Below, piece after piece: positions 37,524 through 45,664 of a DNA stretch of 64,000 nt (its first letter is position 1; each line of letters begins with the position of its first letter). The notes beneath the pieces were generated by a model. That model saw only the letters and a list, made by a program, of their open reading frames with translations, searched no databases and was not told the origin of the DNA. Source of the DNA: Vibrionaceae bacterium (lineage in GTDB: Bacteria > Pseudomonadota > Gammaproteobacteria > Enterobacterales > Vibrionaceae); NCBI GenBank assembly GCA_018222805.1, contig JAAEZQ010000004.1, forward strand, positions 62,001-126,000, written 5' to 3'. A program made the position numbers and the translations under genes.

Positions 37524-37870
37524 AACTCGTCCTCAACAACCTTAGTCAATGTTTCAACCTGATGGGCGACACCGACCGCATCTTCAATATCAATTTGAAT
37601 CGCAATGCCCTGCCCGGACTCTTTATCAAACTCACCGACATCACTAATGGTTTCTAAAATGTGCCGAGAGAGGTGCTCCTCCACTACAAACAGCAGCACA
37701 TCTTTTTGTACTTCTAAAGTTAAACCAAAGAAAGTTCGCTTCTGGTTTAACCCTTGGCCTCGTGCATTATTAATCACCGTCGCGCCTGTCGCCCCGGCAT
37801 CACGAGCAGCATCAAGTACCTTATCTGTTCTGGCATCCTCAACAAACGCAAGTATCAATTTAAAGCGCAT
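37520..37870 (-). CDS. PII-like signalling protein
   Basis: 116-residue ferredoxin-like protein of the GlnB/PII superfamily, most likely a trimer. Recognisable parts: strand 1 [12 protein letters not shown], helix 1 with DAARDAGATGATVINNARG, a T-loop region GLNQKRTFFGLT (about 40-51) that is short and lacks the uridylylated Tyr of GlnB, and a C-terminal B-loop-like segment FDKESGQGIAIQIDIEDAVG. It is therefore a divergent PII-like protein and not GlnB or GlnK. It overlaps the upstream DUF1538 gene by 11 bases and the downstream CBS gene by 4, which points to function as a nucleotide-sensing regulator of the membrane proteins. Confidence 0.88.
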   Translation of the reverse strand: MRFKLILAFVEDARTDKVLDAARDAGATGATVINNARGQGLNQKRTFFGLTLEVQKDVLLFVVEEHLSRHILETISDVGEFDKESGQGIAIQIDIEDAVGVAHQVETLTKVVEDEL

Positions 37871-38651
37871 TTTCTTCGTCCTCCGAGGTGTCTTTATTAA
37901 GCCATTGAGTTATTTGCGCATATCCCATAACGGATATCATTGGAAACAAACTGGCAAAGGCAATTAAACCAAAGCCATCTATCATTGGGTTTCTCCCTGG
38001 TACGGTAGACGCGAGGCCTAACCCAAGTGCCGCCACAAGTGGTACAGTGACAGTCGATGTCGTCACACCGCCAGAGTCATAAGCCAAAGGGACGATCATC
38101 TGGGGAGCATAAAAGGTCTGAGCAACCACCACGATATAACCAGCCATAATGTAATAATGAATCGGATCTCCGACTACAATCCGGTAACTACCCAGCGCAA
38201 TACCAATCGCCACCCCAAGTGCAACCGCAATACGCAGGCCATTCACACTAATACTGCCACCAGACACTTGATTAGCCTTGATCGCCACTGCAATTAATGA
38301 TGGCTCCGCAATCGTCGTACTGAAACCAATACAAAAAGCAAAAGCGTACACCCAATAATAGTCGACCCACTGCAATTGCTGCCCTACCGATACTTTGAAC
38401 TCTCTTACAAAGTCGGGAGTGGTAAGTTGTACGGCCATGGTTTCGCCGAGGGGAAACAACGCCATTTCCAGCCCGAGTAAGAACAGCGACAAGCCCAAAA
38501 TGACGTAGGCAAAACCAAAAAGCACTTTTCTCAGGTTATTCACCGGACGACGAAGTACCGCGAGTTGAAAGCCAAAAATAATGGCAGCGATAGGAATAAC
38601 ATCGCGAATGGTGGACAAAAGCGTATCAAAGAATTGTTCAAGTGAAATCAT
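37860..38651 (-). CDS. DUF1538 membrane protein, second copy
   Basis: 263-residue integral membrane protein of DUF1538, function unknown. About seven to eight hydrophobic segments. It shares with its neighbour at 38648-39382 the motifs [14 protein letters not shown] (60-73), [16 protein letters not shown] (104-119), [16 protein letters not shown] (165-179), [18 protein letters not shown] (189-206) and [17 protein letters not shown] (219-235). The two TT-containing loops, GFSTTIAEP and [12 protein letters not shown], look like related short hairpins, as in transporters with two re-entrant loops (inference). An acidic tail KDTSEDEE precedes the PII-like gene start. The start overlaps the stop of the first copy by ATGA. 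Confidence 0.9.
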   Translation of the reverse strand: MISLEQFFDTLLSTIRDVIPIAAIIFGFQLAVLRRPVNNLRKVLFGFAYVILGLSLFLLGLEMALFPLGETMAVQLTTPDFVREFKVSVGQQLQWVDYYWVYAFAFCIGFSTTIAEPSLIAVAIKANQVSGGSISVNGLRIAVALGVAIGIALGSYRIVVGDPIHYYIMAGYIVVVAQTFYAPQMIVPLAYDSGGVTTSTVTVPLVAALGLGLASTVPGRNPMIDGFGLIAFASLFPMISVMGYAQITQWLNKDTSEDEENAL

Positions 38652-39382
38652 GCCACGACCATCCCATAAATCATGACAAACATCATTGGCAGTAACGAAG
38701 CAAATGCAATTAAACCAAAGCCATCGACCATTGGATTCCGCCCTTTAATTGCCGAGGCGAGTCCTACTCCGAGCGCCGTTACCAATGGAACAGTAATAGT
38801 CGACGTCGTCACTCCACCAGAGTCGTATGCCACGCCAATGATCGACTCAGGTGCAAACCAAGTTAACACCACCACGCCCACATACCCACCTATGATCATG
38901 TAATGGATGGGCCAACCTTTGAGAATACGAAGCACACCAACCACAATTGCAATACCAACAGACAGCGCAACGGTCACACGAAGCCCTGTGCCATATTCTT
39001 GGATCGATAACTCCGAGTTCGTAATCATGCCTCCCTCGGCCGCCACCTGAGCAGCTTTCTCCGCAACGGCAGTCAGTGCTGGTTCAGCGATTGTTGTGCC
39101 AAACCCTAAACAAAATGCAAAGACCAAAAGCCAAAAAACACTGCCCTTTTTAGCAAACGCCTGAGCCATACTCTCACCAATAGGAAACAGACCCATTTCC
39201 AATCCAAAGATAAAACACGTCAGCCCTAGAACGACGAGCAATAAGCCGAAAAGAATAGAGACCAGATTGGGTAAAGGCTCTTGTAACACAACCAGTTGAA
39301 AAAAAGTGATGACAAGAACGATGGGCATTAGATCGCGCGCACTATTTAGGAGAGCCCGAAAAAGAGCAGTAAATGCTTCCAT
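38648..39382 (-). CDS. DUF1538 membrane protein, first copy
   Basis: 244-residue membrane protein of DUF1538 and first gene of a four-gene operon. Motifs match the second copy: [14 protein letters not shown] (60-73), [16 protein letters not shown] (88-103), [16 protein letters not shown] (159-174), [18 protein letters not shown] (184-201) and [20 protein letters not shown] (214-233). A small hydrophilic insertion near 108-130 ([17 protein letters not shown]) is specific to this copy. A very strong AAGGAGGAGGT ribosome site precedes ATG 39382. The two copies probably form a heterodimeric channel or carrier; the substrate is not known to me. Confidence 0.9.
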   Translation of the reverse strand: MEAFTALFRALLNSARDLMPIVLVITFFQLVVLQEPLPNLVSILFGLLLVVLGLTCFIFGLEMGLFPIGESMAQAFAKKGSVFWLLVFAFCLGFGTTIAEPALTAVAEKAAQVAAEGGMITNSELSIQEYGTGLRVTVALSVGIAIVVGVLRILKGWPIHYMIIGGYVGVVVLTWFAPESIIGVAYDSGGVTTSTITVPLVTALGVGLASAIKGRNPMVDGFGLIAFASLLPMMFVMIYGMVVA

Positions 39383-39655
39383 ACCTCCTCCTTGTGAACG
39401 CTATGAGTAATCGAGCTTTAACTGATTAGTATGCTTAAGCAGCTAGTATCAGTCTGGCATAAATTTCTTAATGCAAATGTGAGGGAGCCATTGTCACCAA
39501 TAACAACTAGTTACAATTTTTCAATATGTGAAGTTGGTGCGGGCCCCAAGATTTTCCTAGCACGTGACGGTTCACAACGAATCACAAGAGAATATGATCA
39601 AGCCACAAACAAAATGACTATAATGTTTTCATGTTTTGTCACTCAATGAGACGCC

Positions 39656-40573
39656 ATGAAGATATTACTAACCGGCGGAACAGGATTTATAGGCTCAGAG
39701 CTACTGAAGCTAATCACCACTCATCACGTGGTTCTGCTAACACGTTCACCAGAAAAAGCGAAACAGCGCCTACAACATGCTGATGTTGGTAACATCGAGT
39801 ATATTGATTCTCTCGACCAACTTGCCGATCTCAATCACATTGATGCGGTCATTAACCTCGCGGGTGAGCCGATCGCTGATAAACGTTGGACAAACAAGCA
39901 GAAAGAAAAAATTTGCCAAAGTCGCTGGAAAATTACAGAAAAAATTGTAGAACTTATCCATGCGAGTACAAAGCCGCCCTCAGTATTCATCAGTGGCTCT
40001 GCTGTCGGCTATTATGGCGACCAACAAGAACACCCCTTCGACGAATGCCTTCATGTTAACAGTGAGGAGTTTCCACACCTTGTTTGTGCAAAATGGGAGC
40101 AGATTGCCAAGCGTGCAGAATCAGAAAATACACGAGTTTGTTTATTACGAACTGGCGTTGTACTCGGCACAAATGGAGGCGCCTTGGCAAAAATGTTACT
40201 CCCTTATAAGCTAGGGCTGGGAGGACCACTTGGAAACGGTAACCAATACCTACCCTGGATTCATATCCTCGATATGGTGCGTGCCATCATGTACTTACTG
40301 AACACCCCTCATGCCCATGGCGCGTTTAACATGTGTGCCCCTCACCCAGTAAGTAATCGAATTTTCAGTGCGACGTTAGCTAAAACGCTGAAACGACCAC
40401 ATATTCTATTCACACCTAAGTGGGTTATGGAGTTGCTAATGGGAGAGTCAGCCTGTCTATTGTTCGACAGCATCAGAGCCAAGCCGAAAAAACTCACAGA
40501 GTTAGATTTCCAGTTCAGTTACTCGAGAATTGAACCAGCGCTTAAGCACTTGCTTCATGAGCGTAGCTATTGA
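39656..40573 (+). CDS. TIGR01777-family NAD-dependent epimerase (YfcH-like)
   Basis: Extended short-chain dehydrogenase/epimerase family member related to E. coli YfcH and to cell-division inhibitor-like SulA/EPIMERASE proteins of chloroplasts. 305 residues: NAD(P)-binding GGTGFIGSELLKL (7-19), INLAGEPIADKRWT near 78-91, SGSAVGYYGD near 116, LRTGVVLGTNGGALAKML near 165, and a DUF1731-type C-terminal segment (about 255-300). Substrate is unknown. It stands 83 bases... from no other same-strand gene upstream; the SDR gene follows after 39 bases, so the two may be co-transcribed. Confidence 0.9.
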   Translation: MKILLTGGTGFIGSELLKLITTHHVVLLTRSPEKAKQRLQHADVGNIEYIDSLDQLADLNHIDAVINLAGEPIADKRWTNKQKEKICQSRWKITEKIVELIHASTKPPSVFISGSAVGYYGDQQEHPFDECLHVNSEEFPHLVCAKWEQIAKRAESENTRVCLLRTGVVLGTNGGALAKMLLPYKLGLGGPLGNGNQYLPWIHILDMVRAIMYLLNTPHAHGAFNMCAPHPVSNRIFSATLAKTLKRPHILFTPKWVMELLMGESACLLFDSIRAKPKKLTELDFQFSYSRIEPALKHLLHERSY

Positions 40574-40612
40574 ATGATAAACCTTATTCTACGTTTACCC
40601 TGAGCTTAAATT

Positions 40613-41440
40613 ATGAACAAGTCTATTCTTATCACCGGTTGTTCGACTGGTATTGGCTATGTGTGTGCCCACGCTTTGAAAACGCAAGGCTTCAACGTCA
40701 TTGCGTCCTGCCGGAAACACGATGATGTCCAGCGACTGCAAGCAGAAGGGTTAACCTGTATACAACTCGACCTCAATGATCCCATCAGCATCACGCGTGG
40801 TGCTGAACAGGCGATAAGGTTAGCTCAAGGAAAACTGTACGCTTTATTTAACAACGGGGCATACGGCCAACCTGGCGCATTAGAAGACCTACCAACCGAA
40901 GCGCTCATAGCACAGTTCCAGACAAACTTTTTTGGCTGGCATCAACTGGTACAAGAGGTTCTCCCTCACATGCGTTCACAAGGTGAAGGTCGCATCATTC
41001 AAAATAGCTCAGTGCTTGGCTTCGCCGCAATGAAATATCGAGGGGCATACAATGCGTCAAAGTTTGCTCTGGAGGGATGGACCGACACCTTAAGACTTGA
41101 ATTAGCCGATACCAATATCAAAGTAGCTCTCATTGAACCGGGACCAATCGAAACTCAGTTCAGACAAAATGCACTTAAAGCATTTGAAAAGTGGATTGAC
41201 GCGGAATCCAGCCCACACCGCATTGCTTATGAAGGTCAGAAACAGCGTTTAGATAATGACAAATCAAACAATAAATTTGTCCTGCCAGCAGAAGCGTGTA
41301 TCCCCCCAGTCTTACATGCACTCACCAGTGATTCACCGAAAATCCGCTACCGTATTACCACACCAACCAAGCTGTTCGCCGTGTTGAAAAGGGTGTTACC
41401 AACACGGATGCTTGATAAAATTTTGCGACAAGCAGCATAG
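40613..41440 (+). CDS. SDR-family oxidoreductase (YbbO-like)
   Basis: Short-chain dehydrogenase/reductase of 275 residues, similar to E. coli YbbO, which reduces aldehydes with NADP(H). Seen: cofactor motif TGCSTGIGYVCAHAL (about 8-22), FNNGAYGQPG (about 82-91), and the catalytic Ser-Tyr-Lys set with QNSSVLGF and YNASKFALEGW. A C-terminal extension of about 40 residues (KLFAVLKRVLPTRMLDKIL) is typical of the YbbO branch. As in E. coli, its neighbours are cnoX (ybbN) and qmcA (ybbK). Confidence 0.88.
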   Translation: MNKSILITGCSTGIGYVCAHALKTQGFNVIASCRKHDDVQRLQAEGLTCIQLDLNDPISITRGAEQAIRLAQGKLYALFNNGAYGQPGALEDLPTEALIAQFQTNFFGWHQLVQEVLPHMRSQGEGRIIQNSSVLGFAAMKYRGAYNASKFALEGWTDTLRLELADTNIKVALIEPGPIETQFRQNALKAFEKWIDAESSPHRIAYEGQKQRLDNDKSNNKFVLPAEACIPPVLHALTSDSPKIRYRITTPTKLFAVLKRVLPTRMLDKILRQAA

Positions 41441-41642
41441 AATTATTTTGTCGTAGTGTAATTTCATCGTAACAATGTGATGTCATTATGAACATGTAGG
41501 TTAAAAAAACCTCACCTATTCGAATCAATATCTGGGCAAATCTTACACAAAATGAATGCAATTTTGGGTATAGGCTTGATTAGATTTGGTATCGCCACCC
41601 GTTCTGTTTTGTAGCAGTTTTTTGATCCGATGCGAGACAATA

Positions 41643-41708
41643 ATGACATTAAATCAGCTTAACTGGCTTAGTGTGGGTGTAGTGGTGACCTTGTTCATCC
41701 TATTCTGA
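41643..41708 (+). CDS. Putative 21-residue membrane microprotein
   Basis: ATG ORF of 21 codons encoding a peptide that begins MTLNQLNWLS and ends in an uninterrupted hydrophobic stretch (VGVVVTLFILF), the size and character of single-span bacterial microproteins. A weak GAGA motif lies 6-7 bases before the ATG. A hairpin and a strong terminator follow within 105 bases, with no other gene in between, so the ORF is the only candidate product of that transcript apart from a small RNA. I do not recognise the peptide; it may be spurious. Confidence 0.4.
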   Translation: MTLNQLNWLSVGVVVTLFILF

Positions 41709-41788
41709 TACCACACCTTGCACGATGAAAATGATAATCACCGTGCAAGACTCGCCAATTTCATAGCACTTTCGCTTGCTATTAGGGC

Positions 41789-41813
41789 AACGCTGCTTCG
41801 GCAGCGTTTTTCC
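41789..41813 (+). terminator. UUCG-capped terminator upstream of cnoX
   Basis: AACGCTGC (41789-41796), loop TTCG, GCAGCGTT (41801-41808), then TTTT-rich. One of the best terminators in the window, yet it ends no annotated gene; the nearest upstream stop of normal size is 350 bases away. Confidence 0.85.
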
Positions 41814-41939
41814 TTGCTATAGAATCTAAATCTCACCAATCCATACATCTCGAGGTTATTTAGCGATACTGCTTGATTTTCCTCTAAATCAACTCCATAT
41901 CTACAAGCAACGACAAGAAACAAAAGCAAGGATACTCTG

Positions 41940-42794
41940 ATGCAATCCCCATTTATCGTTGAGATCACAGAACAGAACTTTCGCGAAACGCTTGAAGGAT
42001 CAATGAACACGCCCGTTCTGATCCATTTCTGGGCTAACGCTCAGCCAGAAAGCGCACAAATACTCCCTGAGTTACAAACTCTGGCTCAACAGTACAATGG
42101 AGCTTTTACCCTTGCTTTACTTAACTGTGAAGACCAACCAACCTTAGCGTCGCAGTTTGGTGTTCAGGTTCTACCGACTATCGCGTTGTTTATCAATGGA
42201 CAGGCAGTAGACGGATTAGGTGGCCCCCAACCGATTGACGCCATCGCAGCCATGCTCCAGAAGCACCTGCCAAGCCCAGACGAGCAACTACTTAAACAAG
42301 TCACTGAGCTTTTGCAACAAGGTCAGCACGCAGAAGCTCTGAGTATCATCCACACACTGCCAGCGGAGCTACAATCTCGTGGCGATGTCAAACTGGCTAC
42401 GGCAGATTGCTTACTGGAAACTAAGCAGTTTGATGTTGCTCAAGAGCTATTAGGCTCTATTCCACTTGAGTATCAGGATAATTACTACAAAGGCTTAATC
42501 GCTAAGCTTGAATTGCATCTGCAAGCGGCTGACAGCCCAGAGCTTCAGCGCTTGGAACAAGAGTACGCCTCAAATACAGACAATCTGGAACTGGCATGTG
42601 AGTTAGCGGTTCAGTACAACCAAGTTGGCCGTGATGAAGAAGCATTAGAACTACTTTGGAACATTCTAAAAGTGAACTTAGGTGCTCAGGATGGTGAAGT
42701 GAAGAAGACCTTCATGGATATTCTTAGCGCGTTAGGTCAAGGTAATGCTTTAGCGGGCAAGTATCGTCGTCAGTTGTACTCGATCTTATACTAA
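41940..42794 (+). CDS. cnoX: CnoX (YbbN) co-chaperone, thioredoxin-TPR fusion
   Basis: Holdase that binds unfolding proteins and passes them to GroEL and DnaK. The 284-residue protein, the same length as E. coli YbbN, has a thioredoxin-like domain (about 5-112) and TPR-like helical repeats (about 118-284) ending KYRRQLYSILY, as in E. coli. The thioredoxin active-site position reads Q35-P-E-S38, so both catalytic cysteines are missing; E. coli keeps one (SQHC). It therefore cannot act as a thiol oxidoreductase through that site. It precedes qmcA, with a terminator between. Confidence 0.93.
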   Translation: MQSPFIVEITEQNFRETLEGSMNTPVLIHFWANAQPESAQILPELQTLAQQYNGAFTLALLNCEDQPTLASQFGVQVLPTIALFINGQAVDGLGGPQPIDAIAAMLQKHLPSPDEQLLKQVTELLQQGQHAEALSIIHTLPAELQSRGDVKLATADCLLETKQFDVAQELLGSIPLEYQDNYYKGLIAKLELHLQAADSPELQRLEQEYASNTDNLELACELAVQYNQVGRDEEALELLWNILKVNLGAQDGEVKKTFMDILSALGQGNALAGKYRRQLYSILY

Positions 42795-42819
42795 GTTCGC
42801 CAAAGTATGGATTTGATAT

Positions 42820-42848
42820 AAAGGCCGGAGTTTTCCGGCCTTTATTTT
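42820..42848 (+). terminator. Terminator of cnoX
   Basis: AAAGGCCGG (42820-42828) / CCGGCCTTT (42835-42843) followed by ATTTTG. Confidence 0.85.
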
Positions 42849-42950
42849 GTCTGACATCAAGCAACTTCACCTGTTCTCATATCTTCAATTGTCTAATCGT
42901 GATAAATGAGTAAAAATGAATCAGACTTTATGCATTTAAGGGAATATTCC

Positions 42951-43868
42951 ATGCCAATTGATTCGTTGATTACTATCGGTATTTTTGTTGTCCTTGCCAT
43001 TATTATTATTTCATCCGCCATAAAAACCGTTCCTCAAGGGAACAACTGGACCGTTGAGCGATTTGGACGTTATACCCACACTCTCAAACCCGGGTTAAAT
43101 TTAATAATCCCTTTTATCGACCGTGTTGGTCATAAAATAAACATGATGGAGCGCGTCTTAGATATCCCCGCACAAGAAGTCATCAGTAAAGATAACGCTA
43201 ACGTGACTATTGATGCCGTCTGTTTCGTACAAGTCGTGGAAGCTGCAAAAGCCGCCTATGAAGTTAACGACCTAGAGCATGCGATTAGAAACCTTACCCT
43301 AACCAATATTCGTACCGTATTAGGTTCAATGGAGCTCGATGAGATGCTCAGTCAGCGCGATATGATCAACTCAAAGCTTCTACTCATTGTTGACCAAGCC
43401 ACCAACCCGTGGGGTGTAAAAGTGACGCGTATTGAGATCAAGGATGTACAGCCACCAGCCGATTTAACAGCGGCGATGAACGCACAAATGAAAGCCGAAC
43501 GAAACAAACGTGCAGAAATCCTTGAAGCAGAGGGCGTACGTCAAGCCGAGATCTTAAAAGCAGAAGGTCACAAGCAATCACAAATATTGAAAGCTGAAGG
43601 TGAGAAACAGTCTGCTATTCTTCATGCAGAAGCTCGTGAACGCTCGGCGCAAGCGGAAGCAAAAGCAACTTACATGGTTTCCGAAGCAATAGCAAAAGGT
43701 GATATGCAGGCCGTCAACTACTTCATCGCACAAGGATACACCGAAGCGATCAAGAGTATTGGCCAAGCTGAAAACGGCAAAATCATTATGCTACCTCTGG
43801 AAGCAACGGGACTCATGGGCTCTGTCGCAGGCATAGCAGAAATGTTTAAACAGCAAAACAAAGATTAG
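42951..43868 (+). CDS. qmcA: SPFH/band-7 membrane protein QmcA
   Basis: Inner-membrane stomatin/prohibitin-family protein; E. coli QmcA associates with membrane microdomains and FtsH. The protein has one N-terminal membrane helix (about 5-24), the SPFH domain (about 25-185, with [19 protein letters not shown] and [17 protein letters not shown]) and a long coiled coil with repeated AEGxxQxxILKAEG units (about 190-245). The frame opens at 42906, but ATG 42951 ([12 protein letters not shown]) has AAGGGA at good spacing and puts the helix at the N-terminus; this gives 305 residues, as in E. coli. nfeD follows after 9 bases, the usual partner arrangement. Confidence 0.94.
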   Translation: MPIDSLITIGIFVVLAIIIISSAIKTVPQGNNWTVERFGRYTHTLKPGLNLIIPFIDRVGHKINMMERVLDIPAQEVISKDNANVTIDAVCFVQVVEAAKAAYEVNDLEHAIRNLTLTNIRTVLGSMELDEMLSQRDMINSKLLLIVDQATNPWGVKVTRIEIKDVQPPADLTAAMNAQMKAERNKRAEILEAEGVRQAEILKAEGHKQSQILKAEGEKQSAILHAEARERSAQAEAKATYMVSEAIAKGDMQAVNYFIAQGYTEAIKSIGQAENGKIIMLPLEATGLMGSVAGIAEMFKQQNKD

Positions 43869-43877
43869 GACTCATTT

Positions 43878-44339
43878 ATGGACTTGTTCAGCCTGCTCGA
43901 TGGCATAACGTTTTGGCACTGGCTTGCTTTCGGCTTTATGCTGCTTGCCGTTGAGCTACTTGGTACTGCGGGTTACTTTCTTTGGTTGGGACTATCGGCT
44001 TTATTAGTGGGGGCGTTGCTAGCAGTGCTTCCGTTAGGCTGGCAACTTCAATGGTTATCCTTCGCGACTTTTAGTTTGCTAACAACTTGGTTATGGTGGC
44101 GACGTCAATGGTCAAGAGACAAGCAAGGTGATCAAGCTAGAGATCTCAACCAAAAGTACAAGCAACTAATCGGACAAACTCTTACAATAGACGAAGACTT
44201 CTCTGTTGGATTGAACAGAATCCATGTTGCAGATACCACTTGGTCTGCTCAAAGTGACCAAGCCCTTCCTGCAGGGACTAGAGTAAAAATTATTGCTGTA
44301 GAGGGTATTATTCTGGTAATCGAACCTGTTGATGATTAA
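43878..44339 (+). CDS. NfeD-family membrane protein (YbbJ-like)
   Basis: Partner of SPFH proteins. The 153-residue protein has an N-terminal hydrophobic region with about three helices (12-30, 34-52, 57-75) and a C-terminal soluble OB-fold domain (about 95-150, LIGQTLTIDEDFSVGLNRI then GTRVKIIAVEGIILVIEPV). Corresponds to E. coli YbbJ. It lies 9 bases after qmcA and ends with a terminator, so qmcA-nfeD is a two-gene operon. Confidence 0.93.
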   Translation: MDLFSLLDGITFWHWLAFGFMLLAVELLGTAGYFLWLGLSALLVGALLAVLPLGWQLQWLSFATFSLLTTWLWWRRQWSRDKQGDQARDLNQKYKQLIGQTLTIDEDFSVGLNRIHVADTTWSAQSDQALPAGTRVKIIAVEGIILVIEPVDD

Positions 44340-44349
44340 TTTATGTCAA

Positions 44350-44385
44350 AATAATGGAGCTTACATCGCTCCATTATTATCTTTT
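44350..44385 (+). terminator. Terminator of qmcA-nfeD
   Basis: AATAATGGAGC (44350-44360) / GCTCCATTATT (44368-44378) followed by ATCTTTT. Confidence 0.8.
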
Positions 44386-44926
44386 CTCACTACTTCTTTT
44401 ATTTCATCACCTTATTTTAATTCCCAATAAAAATTAAGTCCCAGAGTATTATTAGCATCCTATCTATAAACGCTAGAAGAGTCTTAGCCAAAATAATAGA
44501 ATCAAATAGATATTAAAGAACCTGATATATATACTCACTCTAATTTAACATTAAAAAATTAACTTACCGTGAATATTTTTTTGATCTTTATTGGTCTACA
44601 TACATACTTAGTGAATAAGCATCGTAGTTAAATGCTTATATTTTAGGTAAGTGAAGGGTGTACTATTGAAGACGATATTGTTTGGCTTAGCGATGATTAT
44701 CACTCGCCACTGTAAGATTATACAGCCAACTGTGATAGCAACATCATCACACAAGTAATAGTTTAAACCCATTATAGCAACTGTATGCTTATAGTGGATT
44801 ACGAATACTTAACATCCAAGCGAAACCAAACCGTATTTAAGTTTAGTCATCTTTTAATAATTAATCTGATTATAAATTAATAATATAGAGATTACTCTAA
44901 ATTGATTATTAAGTATGAGGTTTACC
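44386..44926. other. AT-rich spacer between nfeD and the small secreted peptide gene
   Basis: About 540 bases, clearly richer in A+T than the flanks. It contains a perfect 8-bp hairpin ATAAGCAT (44615-44622) / ATGCTTAT (44632-44639) and a 30-codon TTG-started ORF at 44666-44758 with a good GAAGGG ribosome site. I see no tRNA, integrase or repeat border. It may be a decayed gene or a regulatory leader. Confidence 0.4.
44666..44758 (+). CDS. Possible 30-residue peptide (TTG start)
   Basis: TTG ORF preceded by GTGAAGGG at 7-8 bases. The product starts MKTILFGLAMII, like the first half of a signal peptide, then becomes polar and stops at residue 30. It may be the remnant of a small secreted protein gene similar in style to the one at 44927, or non-coding. 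Low confidence. Confidence 0.2.
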   Translation: MKTILFGLAMIITRHCKIIQPTVIATSSHK

Positions 44927-45100
44927 ATGAAACGAATTATTACTTTAATTTTTGCTTGCTTGGTATTTTCTTCTCCTATTTCGTTAGCTCAAAATGCCGG
45001 ACATGTATTTGGTGCAGGTGTAGACTGTACTTTTAATGATGGCACGGTTAAGCAACTACCTAGAGAATTGTGCAAGATGTATGGTGGAGTATTTAAATAA
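44927..45100 (+). CDS. Small secreted two-cysteine peptide, unknown function
   Basis: 57-residue protein with a typical signal peptide (MKRIITLIFACLVFSSPISL, cleavage probably after SLA-Q near residue 22) and a mature part of about 35 residues containing two cysteines (VDCTFNDGTVKQLPRELCKM) that could form one disulfide in the periplasm. I chose ATG 44927 over the in-frame ATG 44915 because GAGG lies 6 bases before it and the signal peptide then begins with MKR. It stands alone in an AT-rich stretch. I recall similar tiny vibrio proteins without function but cannot name a family. Confidence 0.65.
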   Translation: MKRIITLIFACLVFSSPISLAQNAGHVFGAGVDCTFNDGTVKQLPRELCKMYGGVFK

Positions 45101-45204
45101 TGGCTAATGTTAATTAATTATACGAAGTTTATCTGGGTCAACTAAGCTACTCAGGTAAACTTCGTAATCTATGCCAAAGATATCGCTTCATTGTTACTTG
45201 GTAC

Positions 45205-45567
45205 TTAAAGCTTGTAAAAGTCAGAACCGATAAAAGCATCAAAACCTCTCTGCCACTCAGCTTTAATCATAATTTCTCTAGGGTGACCGCTGCACTGTCC
45301 ATTATAACGAATGCCTTGTATCCCCTTCTCGAAAGCTTTAAACGGGTCGCAATACTCTTCTTTACCAGCTTCATAACCTTTCTTATATGACGGTTCATCA
45401 AAAGCGACCGACTCTTTAATCGTCGTCAAAATGTCATTGTCATACTGATAACCATTAGCCCCGAAACGCTCACCTTGACCATACCAGTAATCTTCGGCCG
45501 TTTTAGGACTGGTGCTGCATGCTTGCAGAGTAAATAATGCGACTGAAACTAAGAGAACTTTCTTCAT
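45205..45567 (-). CDS. DUF2799-type lipoprotein
   Basis: 120-residue predicted lipoprotein: signal MKKVLLVSVALFTLQAC with the lipobox cysteine at 17, then a mature domain with W..GQGERFGANGY, YKKGYEAGKEEYCDPFKAF and EKGIQGIRYNGQC, the pattern of DUF2799 (E. coli YfiL-like). Ser follows the Cys, so outer-membrane sorting by Lol is expected. Function unknown. It is a single gene on the minus strand, 97 bases downstream of the porin, which has its own terminator. Confidence 0.82.
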   Translation of the reverse strand: MKKVLLVSVALFTLQACSTSPKTAEDYWYGQGERFGANGYQYDNDILTTIKESVAFDEPSYKKGYEAGKEEYCDPFKAFEKGIQGIRYNGQCSGHPREIMIKAEWQRGFDAFIGSDFYKL

Positions 45568-45621
45568 AAAACTACCTAATTAAATAGTGAAGAGATATGG
45601 TGGAAAACTAATGGTTAAGAT

Positions 45622-45649
45622 CAAAAAAGCTGGGCGATTGCCCAGCTTT
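45622..45649 (-). terminator. Terminator of the porin gene
   Basis: AAAGCTGGGC (45626-45635) / GCCCAGCTTT (45640-45649); in the minus direction it continues TTTGATC. Confidence 0.8.
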
Positions 45650-45664
45650 ACCTTTATTCACTAA

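Larger units (their letters stand above)
41441..41939 (+). other. Spacer between the SDR gene and cnoX
   Basis: 499 bases without an annotated-size gene. It contains a 21-codon hydrophobic ORF (41643-41708), an 8-bp hairpin CTTGCACG/CGTGCAAG (41717-41749) and a strong UUCG-capped terminator (41789-41813). Together these suggest a short independent transcript. The last 125 bases hold the cnoX promoter. Confidence 0.45.

Noticed and set aside
39431..39649. 72-codon ORF between the DUF1538 operon and the epimerase gene
   Set aside because: No ribosome site, no recognisable domain, and it overlaps the promoter area of both divergent units. Left out as a gene, though it cannot be fully excluded.
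41500..41516. AGGTT/AACCT stem after the SDR gene as terminator
   Set aside because: Only 5 bp with an A-run and a poor tail; too weak to call.
42906..42950. Upstream ATG for QmcA
   Set aside because: It would place 15 polar residues before the membrane helix and has no ribosome site; ATG 42951 has AAGGGA.
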